NCBI GenBank assembly: GCA_019925105.1
Contig: JAHGAU010000019.1
Coordinates: 372,001 to 436,000 of the forward strand
Length of the DNA: 64,000 nucleotides
Direction of reading: 5' to 3'
From: Niebla homalea
Lineage: Eukaryota > Ascomycota > Lecanoromycetes > Lecanorales > Ramalinaceae
Part shown: in pieces, positions 11,360 through 21,993 of the stretch
Layout: each line of letters starts with the position of its first letter
Position numbering within the stretch: position 1 is the first letter of the stretch
The notes under the pieces: generated by a model
The model's input: only the letters and a program-made list of their open reading frames with translations
Told to the model about the DNA's origin: nothing
Databases searched by the model: none
Translations under genes and position numbers: made by a program

Positions 11360-11800
11360 TAGGTATACCGATTCTGATTTTGCGGTTGATTCTACCTACA
11401 GGTTAACTTTAAGTTACCTTTTTAACGTAAAAAGTATATTAATTTATTAATCCTTAAAAAGGCAACCGACTATAACGTTATTTATCTATAAAGCCGAGTA
11501 TACGGGATAAACGTAAACTATTAAGGAAGCTATCTAATTAAAAAACCTATTAAAGTAAATATAATTTAATAAATTTAAATATATATTTATTATTACGATC
11601 TATAATAATAATTAAAAGGTTATCATACTAGCCAAAAACCTAATATATTACGTAAGGATAAAGTATATAGGCATTTAACTATATTAACTACGGGAATAAC
11701 TTAAGGTTAACACCGTTAATCTTAAATATATTTATATTACGGAGTAAGTAATTAACGGGTTAATAAAAGCCTTACTTATTAAGACCTTTATATAGTTTAA
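11360..11800 (+). pseudogene. A1 RNase H remnant
   Basis: The frame from about 11368 reads GYTDSDFAVDSTYRLTLSYL. This matches the Copia RNase H signature Y-x-D-S-D-F-A-G-D, x-R-K-S-T-S-G-Y-x-F, and is one of the longest uninterrupted readable stretches in the window. An S-S-K-R-Q-P-T-like segment follows at about 11455. RNase H removes the RNA template during cDNA synthesis. Stops further on mark it as dead. Confidence 0.85.
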
Positions 11801-11910
11801 ACGGACGTTAAGCTTTAAGGAGTTATTATATCGATAATTTAAAGACTATATACTTACTGACGGCGGATTTAATAATAAGCCGGGTAATAAGTAATAAGTA
11901 GGTAATAACC

Positions 11911-12000
11911 ATGCAGGGGAACTAGCTACTCAATAATTAAAGGAGCTAGCCACTTAATAATTAAGGGAGCTAGCTATATAATAACTAGGGGAGCTACTTA
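11911..12000 (+). repeat. A1 3' minisatellite, 24-26-bp units
   Basis: Four units start at 11916, 11942, 11966 and 11990. Each opens with GGGAGCTAGC or a close variant and continues with an AT-rich part such as CAATAATTAA. It lies between RNase H and the purine tract. A3 has a tandem array in the same place with a related head but different tail sequence. Confidence 0.8.
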
Positions 12001-12107
12001 GTAAATACGGTGACTGGACTTTTATATAAAAGGACATAACGTTAAAGCTATAAAGGAGCTGTTCAGTAAATAAGATTTACGGGCTATATACGAAGTTCGA
12101 AAAGGAA

Positions 12108-12269
12108 TATTAAATATATAGGATCGCCACTTAAAAGATTACGTAACGCAGATCAGATTAAATAAGGCGGACGTGCTAAACCCGAGTAGGATAGCGGCAT
12201 ATAGCCTTGCATATAGTCTCACTTTATACATAGTAATAATTAAGCAACTTACACCTCTCAACTTCAATA
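12108..12269 (+). repeat. A1 right (3') LTR
   Basis: 162 bp, from TATTAAATATATAGGATCGC to ACTTCAATA, followed by CGTAA. It is more RIP-altered at its start than the left LTR (TGTTAAATATGC became TATTAAATATAT), while its end (ACACCTCTCAACTTCAATA) is nearly original. Confidence 0.93.
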
Positions 12270-12274
12270 CGTAA
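12270..12274. repeat. Right target-site duplication CGTAA of A1
   Basis: Second copy of the A1 target duplication; B1 integrase/gag sequence resumes with TAACCCTTAAAG. Confidence 0.93.
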
Positions 12275-14630
12275 TAACCCTTAAAGTTAATAAGGCGTTC
12301 TTTAATAGCCCTAATTTAGAATTTTATTTAGTTTATACCCGGAAGCTTACGTTTTTAATATATACCGCGTTATTTAACCCTTTTCATAAAAGTTTAATTA
12401 AGTTTTCTGAGATTTATAGTTTAATTCAGTATATTATAAGTACTTATAAATATTATATTATATATAAAAACCACTATAATAATAAATTCAATAATAAGAA
12501 TATACGGTAAGTTATTATTTAATAGTATTATATAAGCCCGGATAATAAGGATTTAACTTATTTATTTAGAAATACCGTTTTATTAAGGGTTATAGGGTAT
12601 TATAAACTCTTACTAAATACCTTTAACGTACCGTTAATTATTAAATTAAAAGCTACTATATATATTATTATCGTTAATATATAGGCAGCGGATAAAGCGG
12701 TTTAAATAATAAATCCTCTTTATATAGTTTTAAAAAGCTTTAAAAACCGTTTTATATAAAGAATCTGGTAATAAAGCTATATAAACGATTTTAATAACGT
12801 TTTTAATGAAAATAATGACTTACTTATAATCGGTTTTTATATTATTAATAAAGCCAATTAAATCGGAATAAATAAACTTATTTAAATAAATATTAAGCTC
12901 GATATAACCCTTATTTAACTTAAGTTTTATTTATATCTCCGTATAAACGATATACTTATAGTCCCTTAATAGATCCGGTAAATTAAAGAAATTAATACCG
13001 GTTACCGTTTCCGGTAAAAGCTTAATATTTTACTCCCTTATATACCCCGTTACTTTATGTTAATATTTTAAGGCTTTTTAATTTACGGTAATAATATATA
13101 AGGCTATAAGTATTAAATTATTAATAACTTTAATATCGATTTTAAAAAGGTAAAAAGCCGTTAATAAGAGTTTTATAAAAATATTATTACAGTTAATAAA
13201 TATACTTAAATCCTCCGGATCGTTATTCTATTTAAGGGGATAACCGGCTCGCTATAACTATCCGGGGTTAATAAGATTAAAGGTATTATTAAGGATAAAA
13301 AGGACGTTATAAACGATTAAATTACGGATGTCCTTATTAAATTAATATGGAATTTTAATAATTCTAATATAGGTAATATTCCTCCCCCTAGAAAAGCCTT
13401 TAATAAGAATAAGCTTAAGGAAAAGCTCTTTATAGATAAATATATGGTTATTATTAACGATATAATTTATATAATTAATATTAAAGATATAAATAATAAG
13501 AATAAATACGTTTATAATTAAATATACCTAGTAATCCTAATAAATAGCGGGCGGTAAAGCCGGTATAATAACGGTAATATATATAAAAGCCAGGTTTATT
13601 AAAGTTTTAACCCCCGAAAAGGCTTTATATTCCTTATCCTTAAGCTTATTATTACCTTTATTATTGTTTTTATTACCGTTATTACTATTATTACCGTAAC
13701 GCCGGCGTTTTTAATTATTATTAATATTAATATTAATATTATTATTATTACTATTGTTATAACGCTTATTATTATTACTGTAAGTTAATTTATTATGCCC
13801 GTAAAATAAATAATAATTAATAACAATATAAAAACGTCTCTTTTATAAAACCTTAACGTAATAATCTTAACGGATATTAAATTACGGAGGAATACGGAGC
13901 GGAATAAAGTTATTAAAGCGGATATCGTCCCGGAAACGTAAATCGGTAATAATAGTTATAAAAATTAAAGTATTAAACGTAAACGTCCTATTTAAGGCTT
14001 TATATTAAAGAAACCGATTAATAATATAAATAAGTATATATTTTAAAACGTTAATATTATTATCGGCCGTTTAAAACGGTTTATACTCATCGTTATATTA
14101 ATTAATATAGACTTTATACTCCGGGTTAAAGCTTTTATAAAATTATTAAATAAGTATATTATTATTAATAATAATTATACCCTGGAAGTTCTATAATTTA
14201 TTAAAAAGGTCTTAATATTTATTATAATACTTATTTGGATCTAAGTATTAATTAAGGGTAAAAAAAGTAAAATACTTAAGGGCCAACGTAAAGTAACTTA
14301 AGCCCTTAAGTTAATATTAAGTACGGAGGGTATTTTATATTACTTTGGTATTCTTAATATTTTTAATAATATACCAATTAATCCCCTTAATCCTTATACG
14401 GATTACGGTATAAATTATAAAGTGCCCTTAATCGTAAGTATCTTAAGCCTTTATAAGCTTATTACTTTTAAGAACTTTAATCTTAATAAAACGTAAATTA
14501 GAATCTATAATTTAATAATTAAGCTAAATAAGCTTAAGCTTCTTACTTATTTTACGTTCTTATATAATATACTTAAGGTTATCCTTAAGCTTAATAACCT
14601 TATTAAAGGTACCGGCAATCTTAAAGGGGT
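12275..14630 (-). pseudogene. B1 integrase, protease and gag remnant
   Basis: Minus-strand Copia reading: gag (about 13540-14630), a protease D-T-G remnant near 13470-13490, and an integrase zinc region at about 12960-13060. The integrase core, with its D-N-G-G-E-Y-like segment, follows leftward. Assignment comes from alignment with plus-strand B2, where these motifs can be read directly. Frames are full of stops. It continues, after A1, with the RT region ending at 6169. Confidence 0.78.
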
Positions 14631-14634
14631 CGGA

Positions 14635-14681
14635 TATAATAATAATAATAATAATGATAATAATAATAATAATAATAATTT
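14635..14681. repeat. TAA microsatellite of B1
   Basis: About 15 TAA units with one GAT interruption, at the gag/leader junction, homologous to the repeats at 2710, 45291 and 59912. Confidence 0.88.
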
Positions 14682-14689
14682 AACCTAAA

Positions 14690-15710
14690 GGCTAAAGAGA
14701 TCTATATCGTTAAAAGGCGACGGGATTATAATTAATAATATTAAACCCTTAAATAAAAATAACTTAAATAATAATAATAATAAATAATACTCTAAATCGT
14801 TATCCTTAAAGACTATAGCCTTCTTAAATAAAATATACGTAAACTAAAACGTCTTATAAAGTAAATAGTAACGGATCCGGAGTTTCTTCTTACTTAATAA
14901 GAACCGTATTATAAAGGCTAATAAGTAATAAAGCTTCTTAATCTTAACGGATTATTTAAAACGTAAAGTTTATAGAATATATATAATACGCCGGGCAAAA
15001 GAATATTATTTAAGGATAAATAGTTTAATTATTAATTAAAATAATAGAACGTATAAATTAAAATAATTAACGTATTCTTAATAATTTTAATAAAAAGCCC
15101 CTAAAAATAAAGCTATAATTAATTTAAGCCTTAATAATTTTAATAAAGAGGAAAAAGCTTTAAAAGTAAACATTTTACTTCTTTTTATATTTAAACTTTA
15201 ATACGGTAATTAAAATAAACTTTAATATAGGGTTAAAATAATAATAATTTAAACTAAATAATTAACTTAATTGAAAGGTTAAGTATACGCGATAATAGGC
15301 TTTATAAGCTGTTTTAATCGCCTTAATAATAAATAAACGTTTCCCCTTATTCTTTAAAGGTATTAACGCGTTTATTAAAAATCCGCCGATCCAACGGCCC
15401 TATAAGTATTACTATACTTTTATAGTATACACGTAAATCGGTATATAAGGTTACTATACCTTACGATTCTATGTATAAATAATGATTTAGGTTAAGAGCG
15501 TCCTAGCCTTCTCGTTTTCGTTTTAACCTCTTTATTTTTCGGGTAATTAAGGATTAAATCGATAGGATTATTAAGTAATTATAGTAGTTATAATAATTAT
15601 AAGAGTTATTATAATACTTATAATAACGGAGCGACGGCTCTTAAGGTGTCTAAGCTATATAGCGTAGCTGAAGCTTGCTAAATTAATAAACGCAATGGTA
15701 AGCATATAAA
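14690..15710 (-). other. B1 5' leader
   Basis: About 1 kb between primer site and gag with no recognisable protein. It contains the roughly 360-bp stretch (about 14775-15130) that B0 has lost. The segment near 15500-15525 (TCCTAGCCTTCTCGTTTTCG) and the GGAGCGACGG block near 15629 are conserved in all B copies that still have them. Packaging or translation signals are possible but not shown. Confidence 0.6.
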
Positions 15711-15724
15711 CCGGGCTTATAACC
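15711..15724 (-). other. Primer-binding site of B1
   Basis: GGTTATAAGCCCGG on the minus strand, directly after the 5' LTR; identical to that of A3 although the LTRs are unrelated. Confidence 0.6.
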
Positions 15725-15860
15725 TGTTGGAATAATAGGGTGTAACTTGCTTAGTTAAGTACTATATAAGGTGCTGAGCGACCTATCTATAAGAAGTCCA
15801 GGTAGTAGGCTAGTCCCCTTTTGGTAATAGCCGAGGTCTCTGCCTTCTGCACTTCTGACA
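15725..15860 (-). repeat. B1 5' LTR
   Basis: 136 bp, TGTTGGAATAAT to CTTCTGACA, largely unmutated (GTGCTGAGCGACC, CTGCCTTCTGCAC). To its right sequence changes abruptly to LINE L0. Confidence 0.92.
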
Positions 15861-15894
15861 TAAAAAGCGAAAATAAAGATCAGAATATAAATAT
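15861..15894 (+). mobile_element. LINE L0, first fragment (ORF1)
   Basis: 34 bp between the B1 LTR and A3. Joined across A3 to base 21994, it continues smoothly into ORF1 sequence homologous to L2 near 26745-26800. It is therefore host sequence for both insertions. The last five bases, AATAT, are the A3 target duplication. Confidence 0.75.
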
Positions 15895-16056
15895 TGTTGA
15901 AGTTGAGAGGTGTAAGTTACTTAATTATCACTATGTACAGAAGTAAGACTATGTGCAAGGCCTATGCCGCTATCCCACTTGGGTCTAGTACGTCCGCCTT
16001 ATTTAATCTGATCCGTGTCACGTGATCTCCCAAGTGGCGATCCTGGACATTTAATA
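15895..16056 (-). repeat. A3 3' LTR
   Basis: 162 bp, TGTTGAAGTTGAGAGG to ACATTTAATA, rich in intact CA/TG. It is the best-preserved family A LTR in the window. A purine tract follows inside (minus-strand GTTTAAAGGGGAG at 16057-16069). Confidence 0.93.
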
Positions 16057-16164
16057 CTCCCCTTTAAACTTCGTATATAGCCTATAAATCTCACTTATTG
16101 AACAACTCCTTTATAGCCCTAACGTTATGTCCTTTTGTATGAGTGGCTCGTCACCGTGTTTGCT

Positions 16165-16256
16165 ACGTAGCTCCCCTACATCCTGAGTCCGGTAAACTCC
16201 CCTATATCCTGAGTCCGGTAAGTTCCCCTGCATCCTAAGTCCGGTAAGCTCCCTTA
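16165..16256 (-). repeat. A3 3' minisatellite, exact 26-bp spacing
   Basis: Plus-strand units begin at 16171, 16197, 16223 and 16249, each CTCCCC or TTCCCC followed by an ATCCTGAGTCCGGTAA-type tail. It is nearly free of RIP. It occupies the same place as the A1 array (11911-12000), but the unit tail differs. Confidence 0.85.
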
Positions 16257-16259
16257 TAT

Positions 16260-18000
16260 AGCTATTACCCATCACCCGGCTTATTATTAGGTCCGCCGTC
16301 GGTAAGTATACGGTCCTTAAACTGGCGATATAATAGCTCCTTAAGGCCTAAAGCCCGTTTAAACTATATAAAGGTTTTAATAAATAGGGCCTTTATTAAC
16401 CCGTTAACAACCTACTCCGTAATATAGATATACTCGAGATTAACGGTACCAGCCTTAAGTTATTCTCGTAATTAATATAGTTGAATCCCTATATGCTTTA
16501 TCCTTACGTAATATACCGGGTTTTTAATAAATACGATAGCCCTTTAATTATTATTATAAATCGTAATAATAAATATATATCCAGATTTATCGGATTATAT
16601 TTACTTTAATAAGTTTTTTAACCAGATTACTTCCTTAATAATTTACGTTTATCCCGTATATTTAACTTTATAAATAAATAACGCTATAATCGGTTGCCTT
16701 TTTAAAGATTAATAAATCGGTATATTCCTTACGTTAAAGAAGTAGCTTAAAGTTAACTTATAGGTAAAATTAACCGTAAAATTAAAATCAATATATCTAT
16801 TAAGAGCCTTAAATTTACCCTTATATATTAACTGGAAATACATAATAGTCCGTAAATAATATATAATTTACCTTATATATAGCCAGTATTAATAAAACGG
16901 ATTTATAGAATACCGGCTAATAATTACCACCGTATAAGCTATATCCGATTATATATTAAGTATAATATATATTAATAAATTTATAATTAATTAATATTAT
17001 TATTTAAACTCCGGCTTTACTTAATAGCCTTTAAGTAACGGTTCCGGCTTAAAATTAACTTATATAGGTATATACGTCGGATAAGCTTCTTATTAACCGT
17101 AATTTCATATTACTTTTTTAATATAAATTTCTTAATTAAAATAAATCATTTAATTTTATTAATCCCGAATAATAATAATATTTAAATAATAACTTATTAA
17201 ATTTAAGTTAAATATATAGAATTCCTTATTAAATATAGCCTTTAAGTCCCGAATCCTTTACTTAAACGGGCCGGTTATTAAAATGTTATTTATATAGATA
17301 ATTATAATTATATTAGTTTTAAAGTAAAGGAATACATAATAATCCATATAAATAAGTTTAAAGCCCTATATAGCTATAAACTCCCAAAAACGATTATATT
17401 ATAATTATAATAATTACTTTAATTTATATAAATTCTTCTTAAGCTTATAATAAAGCTTTTTACCGTCCTTACCGGTCTTTTTTTATCCTTTTGGTTATTT
17501 TACGTATATTTCTTTTTCAATAAAACTATAAAAGAACGTAGTTTTAACGTTTATTTACTTTAACTTTTAGTTATTAACCGTTATAAAAATAAAAAGAACC
17601 TTATAACTTATAAGTTTTATTATTAAGGTAAACGTTTTATTATAATCAATACTTTTACGTTATTTAAAATTACGTATTACCCACCGGACTTTATAGCGGA
17701 TTATATTATTATTAACTTTACGTTTAAGGGTATAAACTTACCGTCCTTATAATATTATTATATTAACGGGGATTTAATTCTATATAATTAAGACTTAAAT
17801 ATCGTTCTTTTTAAGGGAACCGTATTTATTACCCTTAATTAATTCCCAATTTATTTAAGTATACTTATTTATTATAGTTTCTTTATGGATTTTAAGCTTA
17901 ATAAATTTCAAGGTTATTTTAAGAAATATTAAAATTAAAAAGTATAACGGTTCGTTTTTATTACGGGTTAATAAAGTTAAGAAAAAAAGTAAATCTAATA
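16260..18000 (-). pseudogene. A3 RNase H and reverse transcriptase remnant
   Basis: Minus-strand Copia pol 3' half. The catalytic YVDD appears as Y-I-N-N in a readable I-I-I-Y-I-N-N-I-L-I run at about 17275-17310, and an L-Y-x-L-K motif lies near 17400-17450. The RNase H segment is near 16663-16783. Both match A1. Multiple stops; not functional. Confidence 0.85.
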
Positions 18001-21000
18001 ATATATTATACGGTTCCTTAAGAAATATAAAGTTAAAATTATTTTTAATTAAGTTTTTAATTTATTATTTTTACCCTTAACTATAATTAATTTTTAAGTT
18101 TTTAATTATTAAACTTAAAAGGTTTAATAAAACTATTTATTAAATAAAGATTATAACTGGACGTATAGGTTATTCGGTAAGGGTAAAGTTTATACTTATA
18201 ATATCCGTTTTAATTAAACTATAATTTTTAAACTCCTCCCTTAAATTAAGGTCCTATTAAAACCTTCTTATTCTTTTAAACTTTTAAATCCGGTTAATAA
18301 GCTTATTATAATCCAAGTTATTTAACGGTATTACCCGTTTTTCTTTAATATATACGTCGTATACGTTTTTTATTATAAGATTAAACCGTTTTACCCGTAG
18401 ATTAATTACCTTAAAGTATTTATTAATTCCTTTATTAAAATTTATTAATATATATAGTTTTAACCTATTATTAAGCTTAACGCGGTATTTTATTATTTTT
18501 ACGTATATAATTAATCTTAAAGTTTATATATAAAATATATCCGGTTTTTTATTATATTAAACTTAATATAATATTATCCCTTTAAGCCGTATATATAATA
18601 TTTATATAATTATATAGTTTACCGTTTAGATTAATTCCGGTCAAAAGCTTTTAAATATATTTTCCGTTATCCGTATAACCTTAATCTTCTTATTAATCTC
18701 TTAATTAATCTTTTTATTAATTAAGTTTTACTTAAAATTTTCCTATATTATTATTTTAAAGATAATCTTATATTATTTTAAGTAATTTAAGAAGGCCTTA
18801 AATATATATTTACCCTTACCGTCGGCTTAAAGGTATTTAATCTTTTAATCCGGGGGTTATTTATATTTAACTTTAAATTCCTTAAACCGTTAAATTACGT
18901 TTAATTTATATATTAATAAGTAAACCTTTAATATTATAATTTTATTATTACGGAAGGTTATATAATACGTTATTTTATTATACTTTTAAGGATTAATTAT
19001 CCTTAATAAGTCTATATAAATAAGTTTTAACGGGTTTTCTATAAGTTTAAAATATCCTTTATATAATTAAAAGTATAATTACCCGGTAATATAATATATA
19101 TAGTAAGCGTTTTTAACTTTATTATTATTATAACGTTTACGTTTAAGATTTATCCCGGTTAATACGTTTATTAATTAAAATAATTTTTAAGCTCCGAGGT
19201 AATTTATACGTATATATTAGATAAATATAGCCGAAAATACGTTAAACGCCGTTATAATAAGGGTAAATTCCTATAATTTAATTATAAATAAACCGTTTTA
19301 TTTACTATAAATAAGTTTTTTTTAATTATACGTTATTATTTGGACCGTTTACGTTATATTAAGTTAAGCTTTATGGTTTAAAAGCTGTATTTTAAATATA
19401 AAATTAACTAAGTTTATCGGGAAATATATTATATCTATAAATTTTACTTTAATCGGTTTATTATTTATCTTATATATTATATAAATAATACTTATACCCC
19501 CTATATAGTTTATTTTTATTAATTTAAGTTTTAAAAATAAAAATTAATAAGGTTTTAATTTATTTTAAAAGAATTTCTTCTTATAAAAAATATATTAATT
19601 ATAATTATTATTAAGGATTATTAGCTTTTATAAATTTATTAAAGTAACCGATATTATCGTTACTAATTATTATATATATATTAATAAGTAAAAGTTTATT
19701 ATTAAAAAATTTATAAATATAATAATCTCCTTAATAGTTTTAGCCTTTTTAATATGGAACTTTATAAGCTTTTTTTCAGGGTAAAAATCTTAATATTTAT
19801 TTTTAATATATTTATTATTATGTCCCTTTTAAGTATAATATTAATAAATAGGTTTTTCCCGGGTCTTATTAAAGGTCCTTTTATTATTACCCTTTAACGT
19901 ATCCTTATAAGCTTATATTAAGATATTTAACTATTAAATAACCGCTTAAGCCTTTTTATTACGGGCCCTTTATATAATATCGTAAAATTTAAGGGTATTT
20001 AAACCTTATTATATAGCCGTTTAAGTAAATATTAAGTATTACGTTTATTACGATTCCTTTAATTTATTTAAGAATATTTGAATAATAAAATAATCCGGGA
20101 TAATTAAAAAGCTATTAATCGCCTTAATTTCGGTATAGACTTTTTAATAATGACTATTATACTTATTAATTATTATATTTAAGGTTTTTTATAAGTTTAT
20201 AAGCTTTTAAGTAAGCTTTATATATAACCTGGACTTTTAAAGCTTATATTAATCCTTAAGTTTTTTTAAAATCGTATCCGGGCTTTCTATAGTATCGATT
20301 AAATATTTAATATTAATATTATAACGGTTCTTTAAAACTATATATACCTTAAGGGTATTTTTCTCCTTTAACTTTTAAAGGTTATTAATTATTATTTAGT
20401 TTTTTATTTATTAACTTTACGATATTTATTGCCGTTAATCTATTAATAAAGGGATTAAACTTAAAGGAAATCCCTTTATAATAAAGTCTTTTTTAATTAT
20501 TATCCTTAATGAAATATACGGAAGATAATATTAATAAGATATTAATTATATTATAATTATTAATAATATTTAAGTCTAATAACGTTTAATATATTAAAGA
20601 TTTATTATTTAAGGGTAAAAAATAACTTACATTAAATAATAATATTTAATTTTTAACGTTTATATTTAATTTAAAGATAATAGTATTTAATGGGTTAATT
20701 AAGGGTTCTTTAAACGCTTTTAAGTTAAAGTTATTTTACGATTTCGGCGTTTACGGTAATAAATAATCTTTATTTTTAATTTAATTTTTATTAATTAAAT
20801 TAAAATAATTTTCCTTTTTTAGGTCTTTAAGTATAAAGGGAAAAAGGGTACTTTATATATAACGATACCACTGAATAATAAGGTTTAAGTACTATATTTC
20901 ATACGGGATTATTATATAATTTAGGGTAATAAGTAATATAAGGCCTTATTAATTAAAGTAAGTATTTTCTATTTTAATTAAGATTAAAATGAAACTTTAT

Positions 21001-21826
21001 AATATACTATAACGTTATATATATACCCTTAAGATTATTACCCCTTTTTACTTAAAGGCTTTTAATCTTTATAATTGAAGCGTTTAAATTTATTTTAATT
21101 ATTTTATTTTAGCTTAAAGATTTTAATTTTTATAATCCGCGATAAGTAAACTTATTTTAAGTTTAATTATTTATTAAAGAATTCTATAGTTAATTCTTAA
21201 CCCTTTTTTTTTAAGGATTAATCTTTACTTTAAAAGGTTTAATTATTAATTATTTATTCCGTCCCGTATTTACTTTTTGAAATTAAATTAAAGCGAATGA
21301 TTTTAAACCATAATACGTTTAAATCCGAGTAATCTATTTTTGATTAATTTTAAAAAAATTCAATTTTAATACGGTCTTTAAGGCTTTAAACTCGGTAAAG
21401 TTCTATAATATATTTAATATTTATTTAACGTCCTAAATTTCCTACTTAGACCCCGGTTAAGGCTCTACGTATATATATTAACCTTAAGGGCCCTGCGTTT
21501 TAGCTTTATTAACTCGGTACCGGCTTAACTTTCCGGCGTATAAGCGTTTACGGCTTTTAATAAAACTAGGAAATAACGGTTTATATATTTTCATTAATAA
21601 AACGTCCTTCCCTCTTAATTTAAAAATATAGGTAATTAAGTAAGCTTCTCTGTTTATAACCGTAATATTATACGCCTGGCCAAGTCGATTTTTTAATAAT
21701 ATAGCCTACGTATAGGTATCGTTTACGGGTACATTTTATACTATAATTTACCACCGTTTATGGGTTAAATTAAACACTAAGAAAACGTTATTTAAGTACT
21801 TAAACGCGCAGTCCGGGCTTATAACC
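18001..21826 (-). pseudogene. A3 integrase, protease, gag and leader remnant
   Basis: Minus-strand 5' half of A3. The protease signature at about 19360-19395 corresponds codon by codon to that of A1. Integrase lies between about 18260 and 19150 and gag at about 19763-20923. The part from 20923 to the primer site at 21813-21826 is leader without coding signal. The core is among the most AT-saturated sequence in the window. Confidence 0.75.
21813..21826 (-). other. Primer-binding site of A3
   Basis: GGTTATAAGCCCGG on the minus strand immediately inside the 5' LTR, followed by ACTGCGCG. It supports the same primer tRNA for families A and B. Confidence 0.6.
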
Positions 21827-21988
21827 TATTGAAGTTAAAAGGTGTAAATTACTTAATTATCACTATATATAGAAGTAAAACTATATATAAAGCCTATGCC
21901 GCTATCCCACTTAAGTCTAGCACGTCCGCCTTATCTAATCTGATCCGTATCACGTGATCTCTTAAGTGGCGATCCTGCATATTTAACA
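21827..21988 (-). repeat. A3 5' LTR
   Basis: 162 bp, TATTGAAGTTAAAAGG to GCATATTTAACA, then AATAT. An open stretch crossing its right edge on the minus strand (21894-22091) is chance and not a gene. Confidence 0.93.
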
Positions 21989-21993
21989 AATAT

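Larger units (their letters stand above)
6175..12269 (+). mobile_element. Copia family A copy A1, complete (6095 bp)
   Basis: Complete Ty1/Copia element on the plus strand, with 162-bp LTRs at 6175-6336 and 12108-12269 and a 5-bp duplication CGTAA. The primer site follows the left LTR and a purine tract (AAAAGGAA) precedes the right LTR. The internal order is gag (about 7240-8400), protease (8772), integrase (about 8990-9900), RT (about 10170-10980), RNase H (about 11360-11800), then a minisatellite. The order integrase-before-RT defines it as Copia and not Gypsy. It inserted into B1 between gag-integrase and RT. RIP has broken all frames. Same family as A2 and A3. Confidence 0.93.
3435..15860 (-). 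mobile_element. Copia family B copy B1, complete but interrupted
   Basis: Full-length Copia element on the minus strand, with its 3' LTR at 3435-3570 (shared with B0) and its 5' LTR at 15725-15860. After removing a solo LTR and element A1, the internal region is about 5.91 kb, matching B2 (5.90 kb). RNase H lies near 4130-4260, the RT YxDD remnant at about 4908-4945, the integrase zinc region at about 12960-13060, protease near 13470, gag about 13540-14630, and leader 14690-15710. The right flank continues as LINE L0, so the B0/B1 array appears inserted in L0. The right-hand 5-bp target repeat would be TAAAA (15861-15865). Confidence 0.88.
15895..21988 (-). mobile_element. Copia family A copy A3, complete (6094 bp)
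   Basis: Complete element on the minus strand, with its 3' LTR at 15895-16056, its 5' LTR at 21827-21988 and an exact 5-bp duplication AATAT (15890-15894 and 21989-21993). Domain positions mirror A1: RNase H about 16663-16783, RT catalytic motif read as Y-I-N-N at about 17275-17310, integrase about 18563-19033, protease about 19360-19395, gag about 19763-20923. RIP has filled all frames with stops. The outer 300-400 bp on the left, including the 3' LTR and a minisatellite, is far less mutated than the core. It inserted into LINE L0. Confidence 0.93.

Noticed and set aside
6175..12269. Family A considered as Gypsy-type
   Set aside because: Integrase lies before reverse transcriptase, RT ends in a YVDD-type motif, and L-Y-G-L-K-Q is present; these define Copia.
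16165..16256. Regular 26-bp units considered as a CRISPR array
   Set aside because: Units are contiguous with no spacers, only about four copies, in a eukaryotic transposon at the same position as the A1 minisatellite.
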